A stretch of DNA of 33,210 bases from DASSKO01 sp035690425 (GCA_035690425.1 DASSKO010000026.1:1-33210), one strand, 5' to 3'; numbered from the stretch's first letter, positions 23,224-33,192 are shown. Program-made: numbers and translations. Notes: generated by a model from the letters alone, not told the origin.

Positions 23224-25530
23224 GTGTCCCCATCAGCCATCCTGCGCATCGTCCTCGCGCTCGGTGTGATCGCCTTGTCCACCTTCTTCGTCGCGACGAA
23301 GGAGCCGACGCTCGGTCTCGACCTCAGCGGCGGCACCCAGATCACGCTGGAGACCCAGTCGACCGAGCGGGTAGAAGCCACGCCCGAGGCGACCGACCGC
23401 GTGCTCGAGGTGCTGCGCCAGCGTGTCAACGCGCTCGGCGTCAGCGAGCCGACCCTCGTGCGCTCCGGCGACCGGCGCATCATCGTCGAGCTGCCCGGGG
23501 TGCAAGACCCGCGGGAGGCGGCGGAAGCGATCGGCAAGACCGCGCAGCTGAGCTTCCACCCGGTCAAGCGGATCGCGCAGCCGCAGCAGCAGCCGCGCGG
23601 CAACGAGATGATCCTGCGCGACGAGGACGGCCAACGGCTGGTGCTCGGGGAGGCGGCCCTCACCGGTGACGGCGTCAGCGGCGCCGACGCCGTCACCGAC
23701 CCACAGACCGGTGGCGGGTGGCGGGTCGACATCGACTTCGAAGGCCAGGGTGAGCAGGCCTGGGCGCAGCTGACCGGGCAGGCCGCCTGCAACCCGCCGG
23801 GCGATCCCAGCCGGCGGGTCGCGATCGTGCTGGACGGCCGGATCATCTCCTCCCCGCAGGTGGTGCCGGAGATCCAGTGCGGCGTCGGCATGGTCGGCGG
23901 CAGCACGTCGATCACGGGCGACTTCACGCCCGAGGAGGCCAAGCAGCTCGCCGTGCTGATCGAGGGCGGCGCGCTGCCACTGCCGGTCAAGACCATCGCC
24001 CTGCGCACGGTCGGGGCAACCCTGGGAGACGAGGCGATCGACGCCAGCTTCGAGGCCGCCGTCATCGGCATCATCCTCACCGGCCTGTTCATCATCTTCG
24101 TCTACCGGCTGATGGGAGCCCTCGCCACGGTCGCCCTGGCGTCGTACGCGCTGATCTCCTACGCCGCCCTGCTCGGGCTCGGCGCGACGCTGACCCTCCC
24201 GGGTCTCGCAGGTTTCGTGCTGGCGATCGGCATGGCCATCGACGCCAACGTGCTGGTGTTCGAGCGCGCCAAGGAGGAGTACGTCGATCGGCGCTCGGGT
24301 GGGCTGCGGACCGCCCTGCAGATCGGCTTCAACAAGGCGTGGAGCGCGATTCTGGACTCCAACGTGACGACGTTGCTCGCAGCCGGCCTGTTGTTCTTCC
24401 TGGCCAGCGGCCCCGTCAAGGGCTTCGGTGTCACGCTGTCGATCGGTGTGCTCGCCTCGATGATCTCCGCCCTGATCATCGCCCGCGCCCTCACCGAGTG
24501 GGCAGCGTCGACGAAGTTTGTCGGCAACCGGCCCAAGGTCACCGGCATCGCCAACACCGGCCGGGTGCGGCAGTGGCTGGAGGCGCGCAACCCGTACCTG
24601 CTCCGCAAGCCGGTGATGTGGGTGGTCGTCTCGGTGGCCGCGGTCGCGATCGGGCTGGGTGGCATGCTGCTGCGCGGTATCGAGCTCGGGGTCGAGTTCA
24701 CCGGAGGCCGCGTCGTCGAGTACTCCTCCACGCAGCCCATCGACGTCTCCGCGGCCCGCGAGATCGTCAGCGACGCCGGCTTCCCACGGGCGGTCGTGCA
24801 GAGCTCCGACGGTGACGACATCACCGTCCGCACCGGCCAGATCAGCAACGACGAGCAGGTGGAGATCCAGCAGGCGCTGGGTGAGCTCGGGGGCGAGATC
24901 ACCAAGGACCGCGACGAGCTCATCGGCCCCAGCCTCGGTGACGAGCTGCGGCGCAACGCGCTGATCGCGCTGGGGGTCGCGCTGGCGGCGCAGATGCTCT
25001 ATCTGGCAATCCGGTTCCGCTGGACCTTCAGCGTGGCGGCCGTCCTCGCGATGGTCCATGACGTGCTGCTGGTCGTCGGTATCTTCGCCTGGCTGGGCAA
25101 GCCGATCGACGGGGTCTTCCTCGCGGCCGCGCTGAGCATCATCGGCCTGTCGGTCAACGACACCGTCGTGGTGTTCGACCGGGTGCGGGAGGTGTGGCGC
25201 AGCCCCAGGGGCAGGAGCTTCGGCGAGGTCGCAAACCTGGCCTGCCTGCAGACGATCCCGCGGACGGTGAACACCGGCCTCGGGGCGATGTTCATCCTGG
25301 CCGCGCTGGCGATTCTCGGCGGTGACTCGCTGAAGGACTTCGCGATCGCGCTGCTCCTCGGCCTGCTGTTCGGCACGTACTCGTCGGTCTTCACCGCGAC
25401 CCCGATCGCGATCCTGCTGCAGCGGTTCGCCAAGGAGCCCTCACCGGACAGCCCGGAGGCGGAGAAGCGCCGCAAGAAGGTGGACCCCTACGGCGGCACG
25501 ACCAAGGACGACAGCGGCGCCGTGATCTGA
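23224..25530 (+). CDS. secDF: Fused SecDF protein translocase accessory subunit
   Basis: A protein of 768 residues. The SecD half has an N-terminal helix, then GLDLSGGTQI (31-40), the periplasmic P1 domain, and AIGMAIDANVLVFERAKEE with Asp340 in membrane segment 4. The SecF half begins about residue 455 and has GVEFTGG (489-495) and IGLSVNDTVVVFDRVRE (640-656) with Asp646. The two Asp residues lie where proton-conducting residues are placed in SecDF. It uses the proton-motive force to pull secreted proteins. The start is GTG at 23224. Most actinobacteria carry separate secD and secF beside yajC and ruvB; here they are fused and alone, so this may be a second copy. The tail is lysine-rich and cytoplasmic. 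Confidence 0.9.
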   Translation: MSPSAILRIVLALGVIALSTFFVATKEPTLGLDLSGGTQITLETQSTERVEATPEATDRVLEVLRQRVNALGVSEPTLVRSGDRRIIVELPGVQDPREAAEAIGKTAQLSFHPVKRIAQPQQQPRGNEMILRDEDGQRLVLGEAALTGDGVSGADAVTDPQTGGGWRVDIDFEGQGEQAWAQLTGQAACNPPGDPSRRVAIVLDGRIISSPQVVPEIQCGVGMVGGSTSITGDFTPEEAKQLAVLIEGGALPLPVKTIALRTVGATLGDEAIDASFEAAVIGIILTGLFIIFVYRLMGALATVALASYALISYAALLGLGATLTLPGLAGFVLAIGMAIDANVLVFERAKEEYVDRRSGGLRTALQIGFNKAWSAILDSNVTTLLAAGLLFFLASGPVKGFGVTLSIGVLASMISALIIARALTEWAASTKFVGNRPKVTGIANTGRVRQWLEARNPYLLRKPVMWVVVSVAAVAIGLGGMLLRGIELGVEFTGGRVVEYSSTQPIDVSAAREIVSDAGFPRAVVQSSDGDDITVRTGQISNDEQVEIQQALGELGGEITKDRDELIGPSLGDELRRNALIALGVALAAQMLYLAIRFRWTFSVAAVLAMVHDVLLVVGIFAWLGKPIDGVFLAAALSIIGLSVNDTVVVFDRVREVWRSPRGRSFGEVANLACLQTIPRTVNTGLGAMFILAALAILGGDSLKDFAIALLLGLLFGTYSSVFTATPIAILLQRFAKEPSPDSPEAEKRRKKVDPYGGTTKDDSGAVI

Positions 25531-25553
25531 GCTCGTCCGCCGGCGTCGACTTG

Positions 25554-25645
25554 CGGCGTGCGTCTTTCACGGAACCGCAGAAGACGACCGGCGAGAACGC
25601 GTTCCGGCGTACGTCTTTCACGGAACCGTGGAAGACGACCGGCGA
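25554..25645. repeat. Two tandem hairpin repeats, 51-base period
   Basis: Copies at 25554-25594 and 25605-25645 share CGTCTTTCACGGAACCG and GAAGACGACCGGCGA, differing at a few positions. Copy 2 folds as CGTCTTTCACGG-AA-CCGTGGAAGACG (25612-25637, one mismatch); copy 1 (25561-25586) folds less well. They lie between the convergent secDF and paaN genes and may end both transcripts, but no U-tract follows. Confidence 0.75.
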
Positions 25646-25676
25646 CAGGGAGGACCGGGTACGGCGATACCGGTCG

Positions 25677-27356
25677 TCAGACGTGCCGGCGGGACTGCAC
25701 GATGCGGAACCGGCTCGCGACGTAGGCGCCGTCGGTGAACGAGGAGTTCGCCGCCGGGTTCGCCCCCGTGCCGTGGAAGTCGCTGTAGGCCGCCGACTGG
25801 TTGACGAACACCTGCCCGGTGAGGTTCTCGCTGAGCGCCACACCGGCGTCGAGGGCTGCGGAGCGCATCGCCGCCACCACGTCAGGCGACGTCGAGTAGA
25901 CCGAGGCGGTCATCGCGCCGTGCTCGATCACCGTGCGACGGAAGGTGTCGATCGACTCCTCGGTGCCGGAGGTGCGGATCAGGTACGACACCGGCCCGAA
26001 ACACTCGGTCTCATAGATCTCGTTGTCCGAAGCGTCGAGCGCCAGCAGGGCCGGCGTGCGCACGATGGCACCCTCGTAGGCCGGGTGGGCGACCTCGCGT
26101 GATGCCACCACGACCGCGGCCGACTCCGGCAGCGACCCCAGCCGTTGCAGCACGCCGTCGTTGACCACGCCACCGAGGAGCTCGACCGCCCTCGCGTCGT
26201 CACCGAGCAGCGTGCCGAGGGCCGACGCGATCCCGGCACCGACGTCGTCGAAGCTCTTGTGCCCCGTGTCGGTCTCGATGCCGTCGGCGGGCAGGTAGAC
26301 GTTCTGCGGCGCCGTGCACATCTGGCCCGTGTAGAGGGCGAACGAGAACGCCAGGTTGGAGCACATGCCCGCGAAGTCGTCGGTCGAGTCGACCACGACC
26401 GTGTTGACACCGGCCTTCTCGGTGAATACCTGCGCCTGGGTCGCGTGCTGCTCCAGCCAGTCGCCGAAGGCGTTGGAGCCGGTGAAGTCCACGAGCCTGA
26501 CCTCCGGCCGGGTCGCCAGCACCTTGGCCAGTCCCTCGGCGGGGTCCTCGGCCGCGAGCGTCACCAGGTCGGGGTCGAACCCGAGCTCGGTCAGCACCTC
26601 CTGCGCGACCTGGACGGTGAGCGCCAACGGCAGCACCGCGCCCGGGTGCGGCTTGACCACGACCGGGTTGCCCGTGACCAGGGAGGCGAACAGCCCCGGC
26701 CAGGAGTTCCAGGTAGGGAAGGTGTTGCACCCGATCACCAGGCCGACACCGCGCGCCACCGGCGTGAACGTCTTCTCCATCCGGATCGGCTCGCCCCGGC
26801 CGGGTTTCTCCCAGATGGCGGTCTGCGGGGTGCGCGTCATCTCAGCGTACGCGTAGGCCAGCGACTCCAGCGCACGGTCGAGCGCATGCGTGCCGCCGGC
26901 CTGGAACGCCATCACGAACGCCTGCCCGCTGGTGTGCTGCACGGCGTTGGCGAGCTCGAAGACGCGGGCGTGCAGCCGCGCCAGCATCTCCATGCAGGTC
27001 ACGGTGCGAGCGAGCGGACCGGCATCGCGCCACGCGGGCATGCCGGCACGCGCAGCGCCCATCAGCGCGTCGACACCGCCGGCACCCACGCGTGGGTAGC
27101 GCACGTCCATCGGCACGCCGAACGGCGACTTCTCCGTGCTGACCGTGCCCTGGGCGCCCGGTGTGCACAGCGGAAACTCCGTGCCCAGCCAGGACTCGAA
27201 GGCCTGCTTGCCGACACCCGCCGCCTGATCGCCGTACACCCTGGGACTCGGCGACTCCGGGTACGCCGAGAAGTGGCAGCGGGTGCGGATCGCCTCGAGG
27301 GCTTGCTCGAGCAGCTCGCGATGGCGCGACTCGAGAGCTGACAGGGTGTGGCTCAT
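25677..27356 (-). CDS. paaN: PaaN-type aldehyde dehydrogenase (phenylacetate pathway)
   Basis: A protein of 559 residues in the aldehyde dehydrogenase fold. Glu313 in VFTEKAGVN and catalytic Cys347 in YTGQMCTAPQN are present. GCNTFPTWNSWPGL and NPVVVKPHPGAVLP mark the NAD-binding region. Overall length and N-terminal extension match the PaaN family (phenylacetic acid degradation protein PaaN), whose members oxidise a semialdehyde after ring opening. ATG at 27356 has GGAAGG upstream. The divergent neighbours include a 3-hydroxyacyl-CoA dehydrogenase, consistent with the same pathway; the paaABCDE ring-epoxidase genes are not in the window. Confidence 0.88.
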   Translation of the reverse strand: MSHTLSALESRHRELLEQALEAIRTRCHFSAYPESPSPRVYGDQAAGVGKQAFESWLGTEFPLCTPGAQGTVSTEKSPFGVPMDVRYPRVGAGGVDALMGAARAGMPAWRDAGPLARTVTCMEMLARLHARVFELANAVQHTSGQAFVMAFQAGGTHALDRALESLAYAYAEMTRTPQTAIWEKPGRGEPIRMEKTFTPVARGVGLVIGCNTFPTWNSWPGLFASLVTGNPVVVKPHPGAVLPLALTVQVAQEVLTELGFDPDLVTLAAEDPAEGLAKVLATRPEVRLVDFTGSNAFGDWLEQHATQAQVFTEKAGVNTVVVDSTDDFAGMCSNLAFSFALYTGQMCTAPQNVYLPADGIETDTGHKSFDDVGAGIASALGTLLGDDARAVELLGGVVNDGVLQRLGSLPESAAVVVASREVAHPAYEGAIVRTPALLALDASDNEIYETECFGPVSYLIRTSGTEESIDTFRRTVIEHGAMTASVYSTSPDVVAAMRSAALDAGVALSENLTGQVFVNQSAAYSDFHGTGANPAANSSFTDGAYVASRFRIVQSRRHV

Positions 27357-27408
27357 CGCCCTTCCTTTCCACGGGGTGGCGTGCGGCGGTGTCCGTCCGG
27401 GCGACGGC

Positions 27409-27449
27409 GGCACAGTTACGACGGCACAGTTACGACGGCACAGTGTTAC
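27409..27449. repeat. 14-base direct repeats upstream of paaN
   Basis: GGCACAGTTACGAC occurs at 27409-27422 and again at 27423-27436, then a variant GGCACAGTGTTAC follows at 27437-27449. The tract lies 53-93 bases before the paaN start and may be a regulator binding array. Confidence 0.7.
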
Positions 27450-27525
27450 AGTCGACCTACAGGCGTGCAGATTGTGTGTCACATCTGCTTCTCAGCCTAC
27501 ATCCGCGACCAGTCGAGGCCTACCG

Positions 27526-28008
27526 TTGCACCTCAGACCAGCGACCGACGCCGACGTTGACGCCGTGCTCGCGCTCAACGCCGCCTCGGTCGAGGCGCTG
27601 AGTCCCCTCGATGCCCACCGGCTGCGCCGGCTGCGGTCGGCGTCGTTGCGGTACGACGTCGTCGAGACCGAGGGCTCCGTCGCGGCCTTCGTGCTGGTCT
27701 TCGGCCCCGGTGCCGACTACGACTCCGACAACTACCACTGGTTCGCGCAGGCGTACGACGACTTCTGCTACCTCGACCGGATCGTGGTGGGCGAGCAGTG
27801 GCGGCGGCGGGGTGTCGGCCGGCTGGTCTACGAGGAGATGGAGGCCGTCGCGGCTCCGCACGGGCGGCTGACGTGTGAGGTCAACGCCGAGCCGCCGAAC
27901 CACGCCTCGCTGGCCTTCCACGCCGCGCGCGGGTACGCCGAGGTGGGTCGCCTCGGTCACGGCGCCGGAAAGGTGACCGCGATGCTGAGCAAGGAACTGC
28001 CCGGATGA
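27526..28008 (+). CDS. GNAT-family N-acetyltransferase
   Basis: A protein of 160 residues starting (TTG) MHLRPATDADVDAVLALNA. The motif VVGEQWRRRGVGRLVYEEM (about 87-105) is the acetyl-CoA pyrophosphate-binding loop, and the C-terminal PNHASLAFHAARGYAEVG completes the GNAT fold. TTG at 27526 has GAGG seven bases upstream; no ATG start is available. The stop overlaps the next gene's ATG (ATGA at 28005-28008), so the two are coupled. The substrate is unknown. Confidence 0.83.
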   Translation: MHLRPATDADVDAVLALNAASVEALSPLDAHRLRRLRSASLRYDVVETEGSVAAFVLVFGPGADYDSDNYHWFAQAYDDFCYLDRIVVGEQWRRRGVGRLVYEEMEAVAAPHGRLTCEVNAEPPNHASLAFHAARGYAEVGRLGHGAGKVTAMLSKELPG

Positions 28009-29195
28009 GTGTGGTCGCAGTGGTCGGCGCCGGCGCCATGGGCAGCGGCATCGCGCAGGTCGCAGCGGTCGCGGGTGAACGGGTGCAGGTGTACGACGCG
28101 CGGGCCGGCGCTGCCCGCGCCGGTGTGGAGCAGGTGGCTTCGCGGCTGCAGCGACAGGTCGACAAGCAACGGATGCCGGCCGCCGACGCCACGGCCGCCA
28201 CCGAGCGGCTCACCGCAGTCGACAACCTGGCCGAGCTGGATGCCGCCGACCTCGTGGTCGAGGCGATCGTGGAGTCACTGGAGGTCAAACGCTGTGTCTT
28301 CGCCGACCTCGAGCAGGTGTGCCGCCCCGAGACCGTGCTGGCGACCAACACCTCGACGCTGTCGGTGACCGACATCGCCGCTGCTCTGCGGCACCGCGGC
28401 CGGGTCTGCGGCATGCACTTCTTCAACCCGGCCCCGCTGATGCGTCTGGTCGAGGTGCCGGTGGGCGCCGACACCGACCCGGTTGTCGCCGACCGGGTGT
28501 CGGGATGGGCGACGGCGTGGGGCAAGACCGCCGTGCGGTGCGCGTCCACGCCGGGGTTCATCGTCAACCGGGTCGCCCGGCCGTACTACGGCGAGGCGCA
28601 GCGCATCGTCGAGGAAGGCGTGGCCGGGCCGGCCGCCGTGGACGCGTCGATGCGCGCGGTGGGCTTCCGGATGGGGCCGTTCGAGCTCGCCGACCTGATC
28701 GGCAACGACGTCAACCTCGCCTCGGCGACCTCGGTGTGGGAGCAGACCGGGCACGACCCGCGCTACGAGCCGACGGTGTCGCAGCGCCGGTTGGTGGAGA
28801 CGGGCGACCTCGGCCGCAAGTCCGGCCGCGGCTGGTACGACTACCCCCGCCCCGACTCGTCTGCGGTCGGCCACCGTGAACCTCCCGAGCAACCGCAGAC
28901 GGATCCGCGGTCAGACGTGTCGGATCGCATCGTGGCGATGCTCGTCAACGAGGCCGCCGCACTCGTCGACCGCAAAGAGGCCGGCGCCGCCGACGTCGAC
29001 ACCGCGATGCGGCTCGGCACGAACTACCCCTTCGGCCCGCTGGAGCACGGTGACGTGTGGGGGCCGGCAGCCGTGCTCGACGTACTCGCGAGCCTGCACG
29101 AGCGCTTCCCGACCGGTCGTTACCGCCCGGCCGACCGGCTGGTGCGGTCGGCCGCCCACGGCACCAGTCTCCGCGCCGACACCCCCAGCCCGTGA
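28005..29195 (+). CDS. 3-hydroxyacyl-CoA dehydrogenase (PaaH-like)
   Basis: A protein of 396 residues. The N-terminal NAD-binding motif is VVGAGAMGSGIAQ (7-19). The catalytic dyad is His138 (MHFFNPAPLM) and Glu150 (RLVEVP), with Ser117 in TNTSTLS. The C-terminal half holds two dimerisation domains (GFIVNRVARPYYGEA, then MRLGTNYPFGPLEHGD), the layout of PaaH/3-hydroxybutyryl-CoA-type enzymes. It oxidises 3-hydroxyacyl-CoA to 3-ketoacyl-CoA. Proximity to paaN suggests 3-hydroxyadipyl-CoA as substrate, but fatty 3-hydroxyacyl-CoA is equally possible, so no symbol is given. Confidence 0.9.
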   Translation: MSVVAVVGAGAMGSGIAQVAAVAGERVQVYDARAGAARAGVEQVASRLQRQVDKQRMPAADATAATERLTAVDNLAELDAADLVVEAIVESLEVKRCVFADLEQVCRPETVLATNTSTLSVTDIAAALRHRGRVCGMHFFNPAPLMRLVEVPVGADTDPVVADRVSGWATAWGKTAVRCASTPGFIVNRVARPYYGEAQRIVEEGVAGPAAVDASMRAVGFRMGPFELADLIGNDVNLASATSVWEQTGHDPRYEPTVSQRRLVETGDLGRKSGRGWYDYPRPDSSAVGHREPPEQPQTDPRSDVSDRIVAMLVNEAAALVDRKEAGAADVDTAMRLGTNYPFGPLEHGDVWGPAAVLDVLASLHERFPTGRYRPADRLVRSAAHGTSLRADTPSP

Positions 29196-29247
29196 GCGGA
29201 GGTTGGCCGATACCACTTAGCCGCGCTCCCTCGCCTGGTGTCCGGTC

Positions 29248-29483
29248 TCAGCCGCGGTCGCTGATCTCCGCACCACCCTCTGCGGTGCGCGCGCAGTTCG
29301 CGCAGCAGTAGAAGCGACCGTCCACCTCGATCCGGTGGCCGACCACCTGCAGCCACAGCGCTCACAGACCGGTGCCAGCCGGTGGATGGCGCACTCGAAG
29401 CTGTCGAACGTGTGCCGCTCTCCGGCCGCCGTGACCTCGAAGCTCTTGTCGTACTCGTTGCCGCATACCTCACAGGCCGCCAT
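29248..29483 (-). pseudogene. Small cysteine-rich (zinc-ribbon/metallothionein-like) gene with a frameshift
   Basis: ATG at 29483 follows AAGGAG and encodes MAACEVCGNEYDKSFEV, then HTFDSFECAIHRLAP and CERCGC. In the expected continuation a different frame takes over near 29346-29350: VVGHRIEVDGRFYCCANCAR and a stop at 29248-29250. The two halves together resemble an actinobacterial family of about 78 residues with three or more CxxC/CC knuckles. The span is 236 bases, one short of a whole number of codons, consistent with one lost base. It may be a real mutation or a sequence error. Without the shift the frame ends in unrelated residues at 29217. Confidence 0.78.
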
Positions 29484-29642
29484 CTTGGACTCCTTCCGTG
29501 GCCACGAACCGGTCTCGGGCCCGGGGTACCCACCGAGCCAGGCTCGGATTGGTCCGCACCGTGTGGCAGTCCCCGCCGTCGAGTACGCCGAGCTCGGGCT
29601 CGGTGTCGTCCTCGACGCCCTGACACCTGCCAGGATGAAGCG

Positions 29643-30857
<1,215 letters not shown>

Positions 30858-30880
30858 TCCGGCCCCGGGCGGTCCGAGCG

Positions 30881-32191
30881 CTAGGCCGCTGCGGTCAGCT
30901 GGCCGGCCCGCATCGCCTCGTAGGTCTGCGGGTCGCGCGCCAGCAGGTCCCGGCGGGTTCGCAGCCGGTATCGCCAGATCTGCACACCGCCCAGCACCCA
31001 GAACAGGTACTGCAGCGACATCGCCCACCGGAAGTCCGCTCCGGCGTACCCCGACGCGCCGGCCGGGGTCAACAGGTCGAGCACGACGCCGATGGCCAGC
31101 ACCATCACCAGGGCCGCGAAGAAGCCGCCGGCATTGACCATGCCCGTGGCACTGCCGAGACGGTGTGCGGGGTTGAAGGTGCGCGCGAGGTCGAAGCCCA
31201 CCATCGACCCGGGCCCGCCGATGCCCACGACCAGGCCAAGCGCGATCAGCAGACCGAGGGGCGCCGGGCCGGGCCACAGCAGCACGATCGTCCACATGGT
31301 CACGATCAGCCCGACGATGCCGAGCACCATGGTGGAGCGCTGGAACGGCCGGTGCGCCACCGCCCGTCCGAGCAACGGCCCGCACACGATCGCGGACAGC
31401 GTCACCATCGACAGCACCAGTCCGGCACGCCCCGGCGACAGATGGTGCACGGTGACGAGGAAGGGGTAGCCCCACAACAGCACGGTCACGTTGGCGCTGA
31501 ACTGGGTGGTGAAATGCGTCCACAGCCCGAGCCTCGTGCCCGGCTCGCTCCACGCCATCCGCAGCTCGCGAGCGACCCGGCGGGGCTGCAGCGGCTGCGG
31601 CGGCGGGGCCAGGCCGGCAGGGGCGTCGCGTACGACGACGAGCAGCACGACGGCCAGCACCAGACCGACCGCCGCAGCCGCCAGATAGCTGGGCTGCCAG
31701 CCGAAGGTGCGCAATGCGACCGACAGCGGCACCGCGGCGAGGATCGCACCGATCTGGCCGACCACGCCGGTCAGCTGCGTCACCACGGGGCTACGCATCG
31801 GAGGGAACCACAGCGACACGATGCGCAGCACGCTGATGAAGACCATCGCGTCGCCCATGCCGACGAAGACCCTTGCCAGCAGGCCGAGCGAGTACGTCGT
31901 GGCAACGGCGAAGGTCGCCTGCGCCACCGTCAGAAGCAGCAATCCGGCCAGCAGCAAGCGGCGTGAGCCGAACCGGTCCAGCAGCACGCCGACCGGGACC
32001 TGCATCCCGGCGTACACGAAGAGCTGCACGACGACGAACGTCGACAGCTGTGCCGCGGTGATCCCGAAGCGGTCGGCGGCGATGATCCCGGCCACGCCGA
32101 GCGAGGTGCGGTGGAAGACGGCGAGCAGGTAGACCGAGAGGGCGGCAGCCCAGACCAGCCATGCTCTGCGGCCGCCGACGGACGCTGTCAC
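30881..32191 (-). CDS. Major facilitator superfamily transporter
   Basis: A protein of 436 residues with about 12 membrane spans. GVLLDRFGSRRLLLAG is the MFS A-motif between spans 2 and 3. The second half starts near SANVTVLLWGYPFLVTV. The start is GTG at 32191, overlapping the stop of the GntR gene (GTGA), so the two are translationally coupled. The cargo is not evident; the FCD-type GntR partner suggests a carboxylic acid or sugar acid. An upstream extension in the same frame would cross the GntR gene and is rejected. Confidence 0.87.
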   Translation of the reverse strand: MTASVGGRRAWLVWAAALSVYLLAVFHRTSLGVAGIIAADRFGITAAQLSTFVVVQLFVYAGMQVPVGVLLDRFGSRRLLLAGLLLLTVAQATFAVATTYSLGLLARVFVGMGDAMVFISVLRIVSLWFPPMRSPVVTQLTGVVGQIGAILAAVPLSVALRTFGWQPSYLAAAAVGLVLAVVLLVVVRDAPAGLAPPPQPLQPRRVARELRMAWSEPGTRLGLWTHFTTQFSANVTVLLWGYPFLVTVHHLSPGRAGLVLSMVTLSAIVCGPLLGRAVAHRPFQRSTMVLGIVGLIVTMWTIVLLWPGPAPLGLLIALGLVVGIGGPGSMVGFDLARTFNPAHRLGSATGMVNAGGFFAALVMVLAIGVVLDLLTPAGASGYAGADFRWAMSLQYLFWVLGGVQIWRYRLRTRRDLLARDPQTYEAMRAGQLTAAA

Positions 32192-32877
32192 CGTGCGGAC
32201 GCCCCGGCGCTCTCGAGCTGGGACACGGCGCGCCGCAGGTGCGACTCGGTGAGGTCGAGGAAGGCCTGCTCGTCGTCCCCGCGCAGCAGCGCCACGAGGT
32301 CGGCGTGGTCGGCGATGGCCGCGTCCATCCGCTCCGCCGAGACCCGGATCACCGCGACGTTGATGCACAGCTGGCGCTCCCGGAGGCCGCGGTAGAGACG
32401 GGTCAGCACGGCGTTGCCGGCGGCGGCCACGATCTGCTCGTGGAAGCTGCGGTCTGCCTCACTGAAGGCGACCACGTCGGCACGGTCGCGATGTCCGCGC
32501 ATGGCGTCGACGAGAGGTGCGAGATCGTCGGCGAGGCCCTTCCGGGCGGCCCAGGCGCGCGGCGCGGACCAGGTCTCGACCAGCGTCCGCGCCTCGACGA
32601 TGTCTGCGGCCTCCTCGGCCGTGACCGGCACGACCAGCGCGCCCTTCTTCGGATACAGCCGGACCAGGCCCTCGGCCTCCAGCCGCAACAGCGCCTCGCG
32701 AACCGGCGTACGCGAGACTCCGGTGAGGTCGCCGAGCCGGCCCTCGGTCAACAGGTCGCCACCGGCGTAGGTCGCGGCGAGGATCCGGGTCTTGACGTGG
32801 TCGTAGACCCGCTGGGTCGCCGACGGCTGGGGAGGTCCGGAGCGGTCAGGGTTCGCGACGGGGCCAGATGTATACAT
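32188..32877 (-). CDS. GntR-family regulator with FCD ligand domain
   Basis: A protein of 229 residues. The winged helix at about 20-85 has GRLGDLTGVSRTPVREALLRLEAEGLV, characteristic of GntR proteins. The FCD domain (about 95-220) contains FHEQIVAAAGN and the late His in ESHLRRAV, which with Asp and His residues normally binds a metal and a carboxylate ligand. It probably controls itself and the coupled MFS gene. The start ATG at 32877 lies inside an imperfect palindrome. Confidence 0.9.
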   Translation of the reverse strand: MYTSGPVANPDRSGPPQPSATQRVYDHVKTRILAATYAGGDLLTEGRLGDLTGVSRTPVREALLRLEAEGLVRLYPKKGALVVPVTAEEAADIVEARTLVETWSAPRAWAARKGLADDLAPLVDAMRGHRDRADVVAFSEADRSFHEQIVAAAGNAVLTRLYRGLRERQLCINVAVIRVSAERMDAAIADHADLVALLRGDDEQAFLDLTESHLRRAVSQLESAGASAR

Positions 32878-32885
32878 GATGTATC
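32870..32885. promoter_or_regulatory. Candidate operator over the GntR start
   Basis: GTATACATGATGTATC is an imperfect palindrome (GATACAT opposite ATGTATA). TAGATA on the minus strand lies a few bases upstream of the ATG and could be a -10, so the mRNA may be leaderless or nearly so. Confidence 0.4.
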
Positions 32886-33121
32886 TATCATGCGGGACAG
32901 CGGCCGGCTTCCGCCACTCGTGCCGCTGTGGAACCGGTCACGCCGAGACGCCGCCGGGTGGGGGTAGAGCATTGCCGTCTCGGTGGGGTGGGACATCGGC
33001 GATGGTTGTCCGGCGTACCCGTCAGGCGGCGGCGGGACTACCCACGCGAAATGGGAAGCTCCCCAGCCGAATTTGGGCTCTTCTGACATATCTGTGGGCG
33101 GTTTCCGCATGCCCTGAGTGG

Positions 33122-33192
33122 CGCACGCCGTTCCCTGACTAGGTTTCTGAGCTGTCAAGGAACAGAAACTATGAGCAGGAGAACGGCGTGCG
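33122..33192 (+). promoter_or_regulatory. Leader hairpin covering the transposase ribosome binding site and start
   Basis: CGCACGCCGTTCCCTG (33122-33137) pairs with CAGGAGAACGGCGTGCG (33176-33192), with one bulged base. Inside it, GTTTCTG (33143) pairs with CAGAAAC (33163). The AGGAGA ribosome binding site and the GTG both lie in the 3' arm. Confidence 0.75.

Noticed and set aside
23233..25059. Long minus-strand open frame opposite secDF
   Set aside because: No recognisable domain; the plus-strand frame has all SecDF motifs.
26145..27341. Plus-strand frame of about 398 codons opposite paaN
   Set aside because: Compositional artefact; the catalytic motifs of PaaN are on the minus strand.
27409..27449. 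CRISPR array
   Set aside because: Repeats are 14 bases and directly abutting, with no spacers and no cas genes anywhere in the window.
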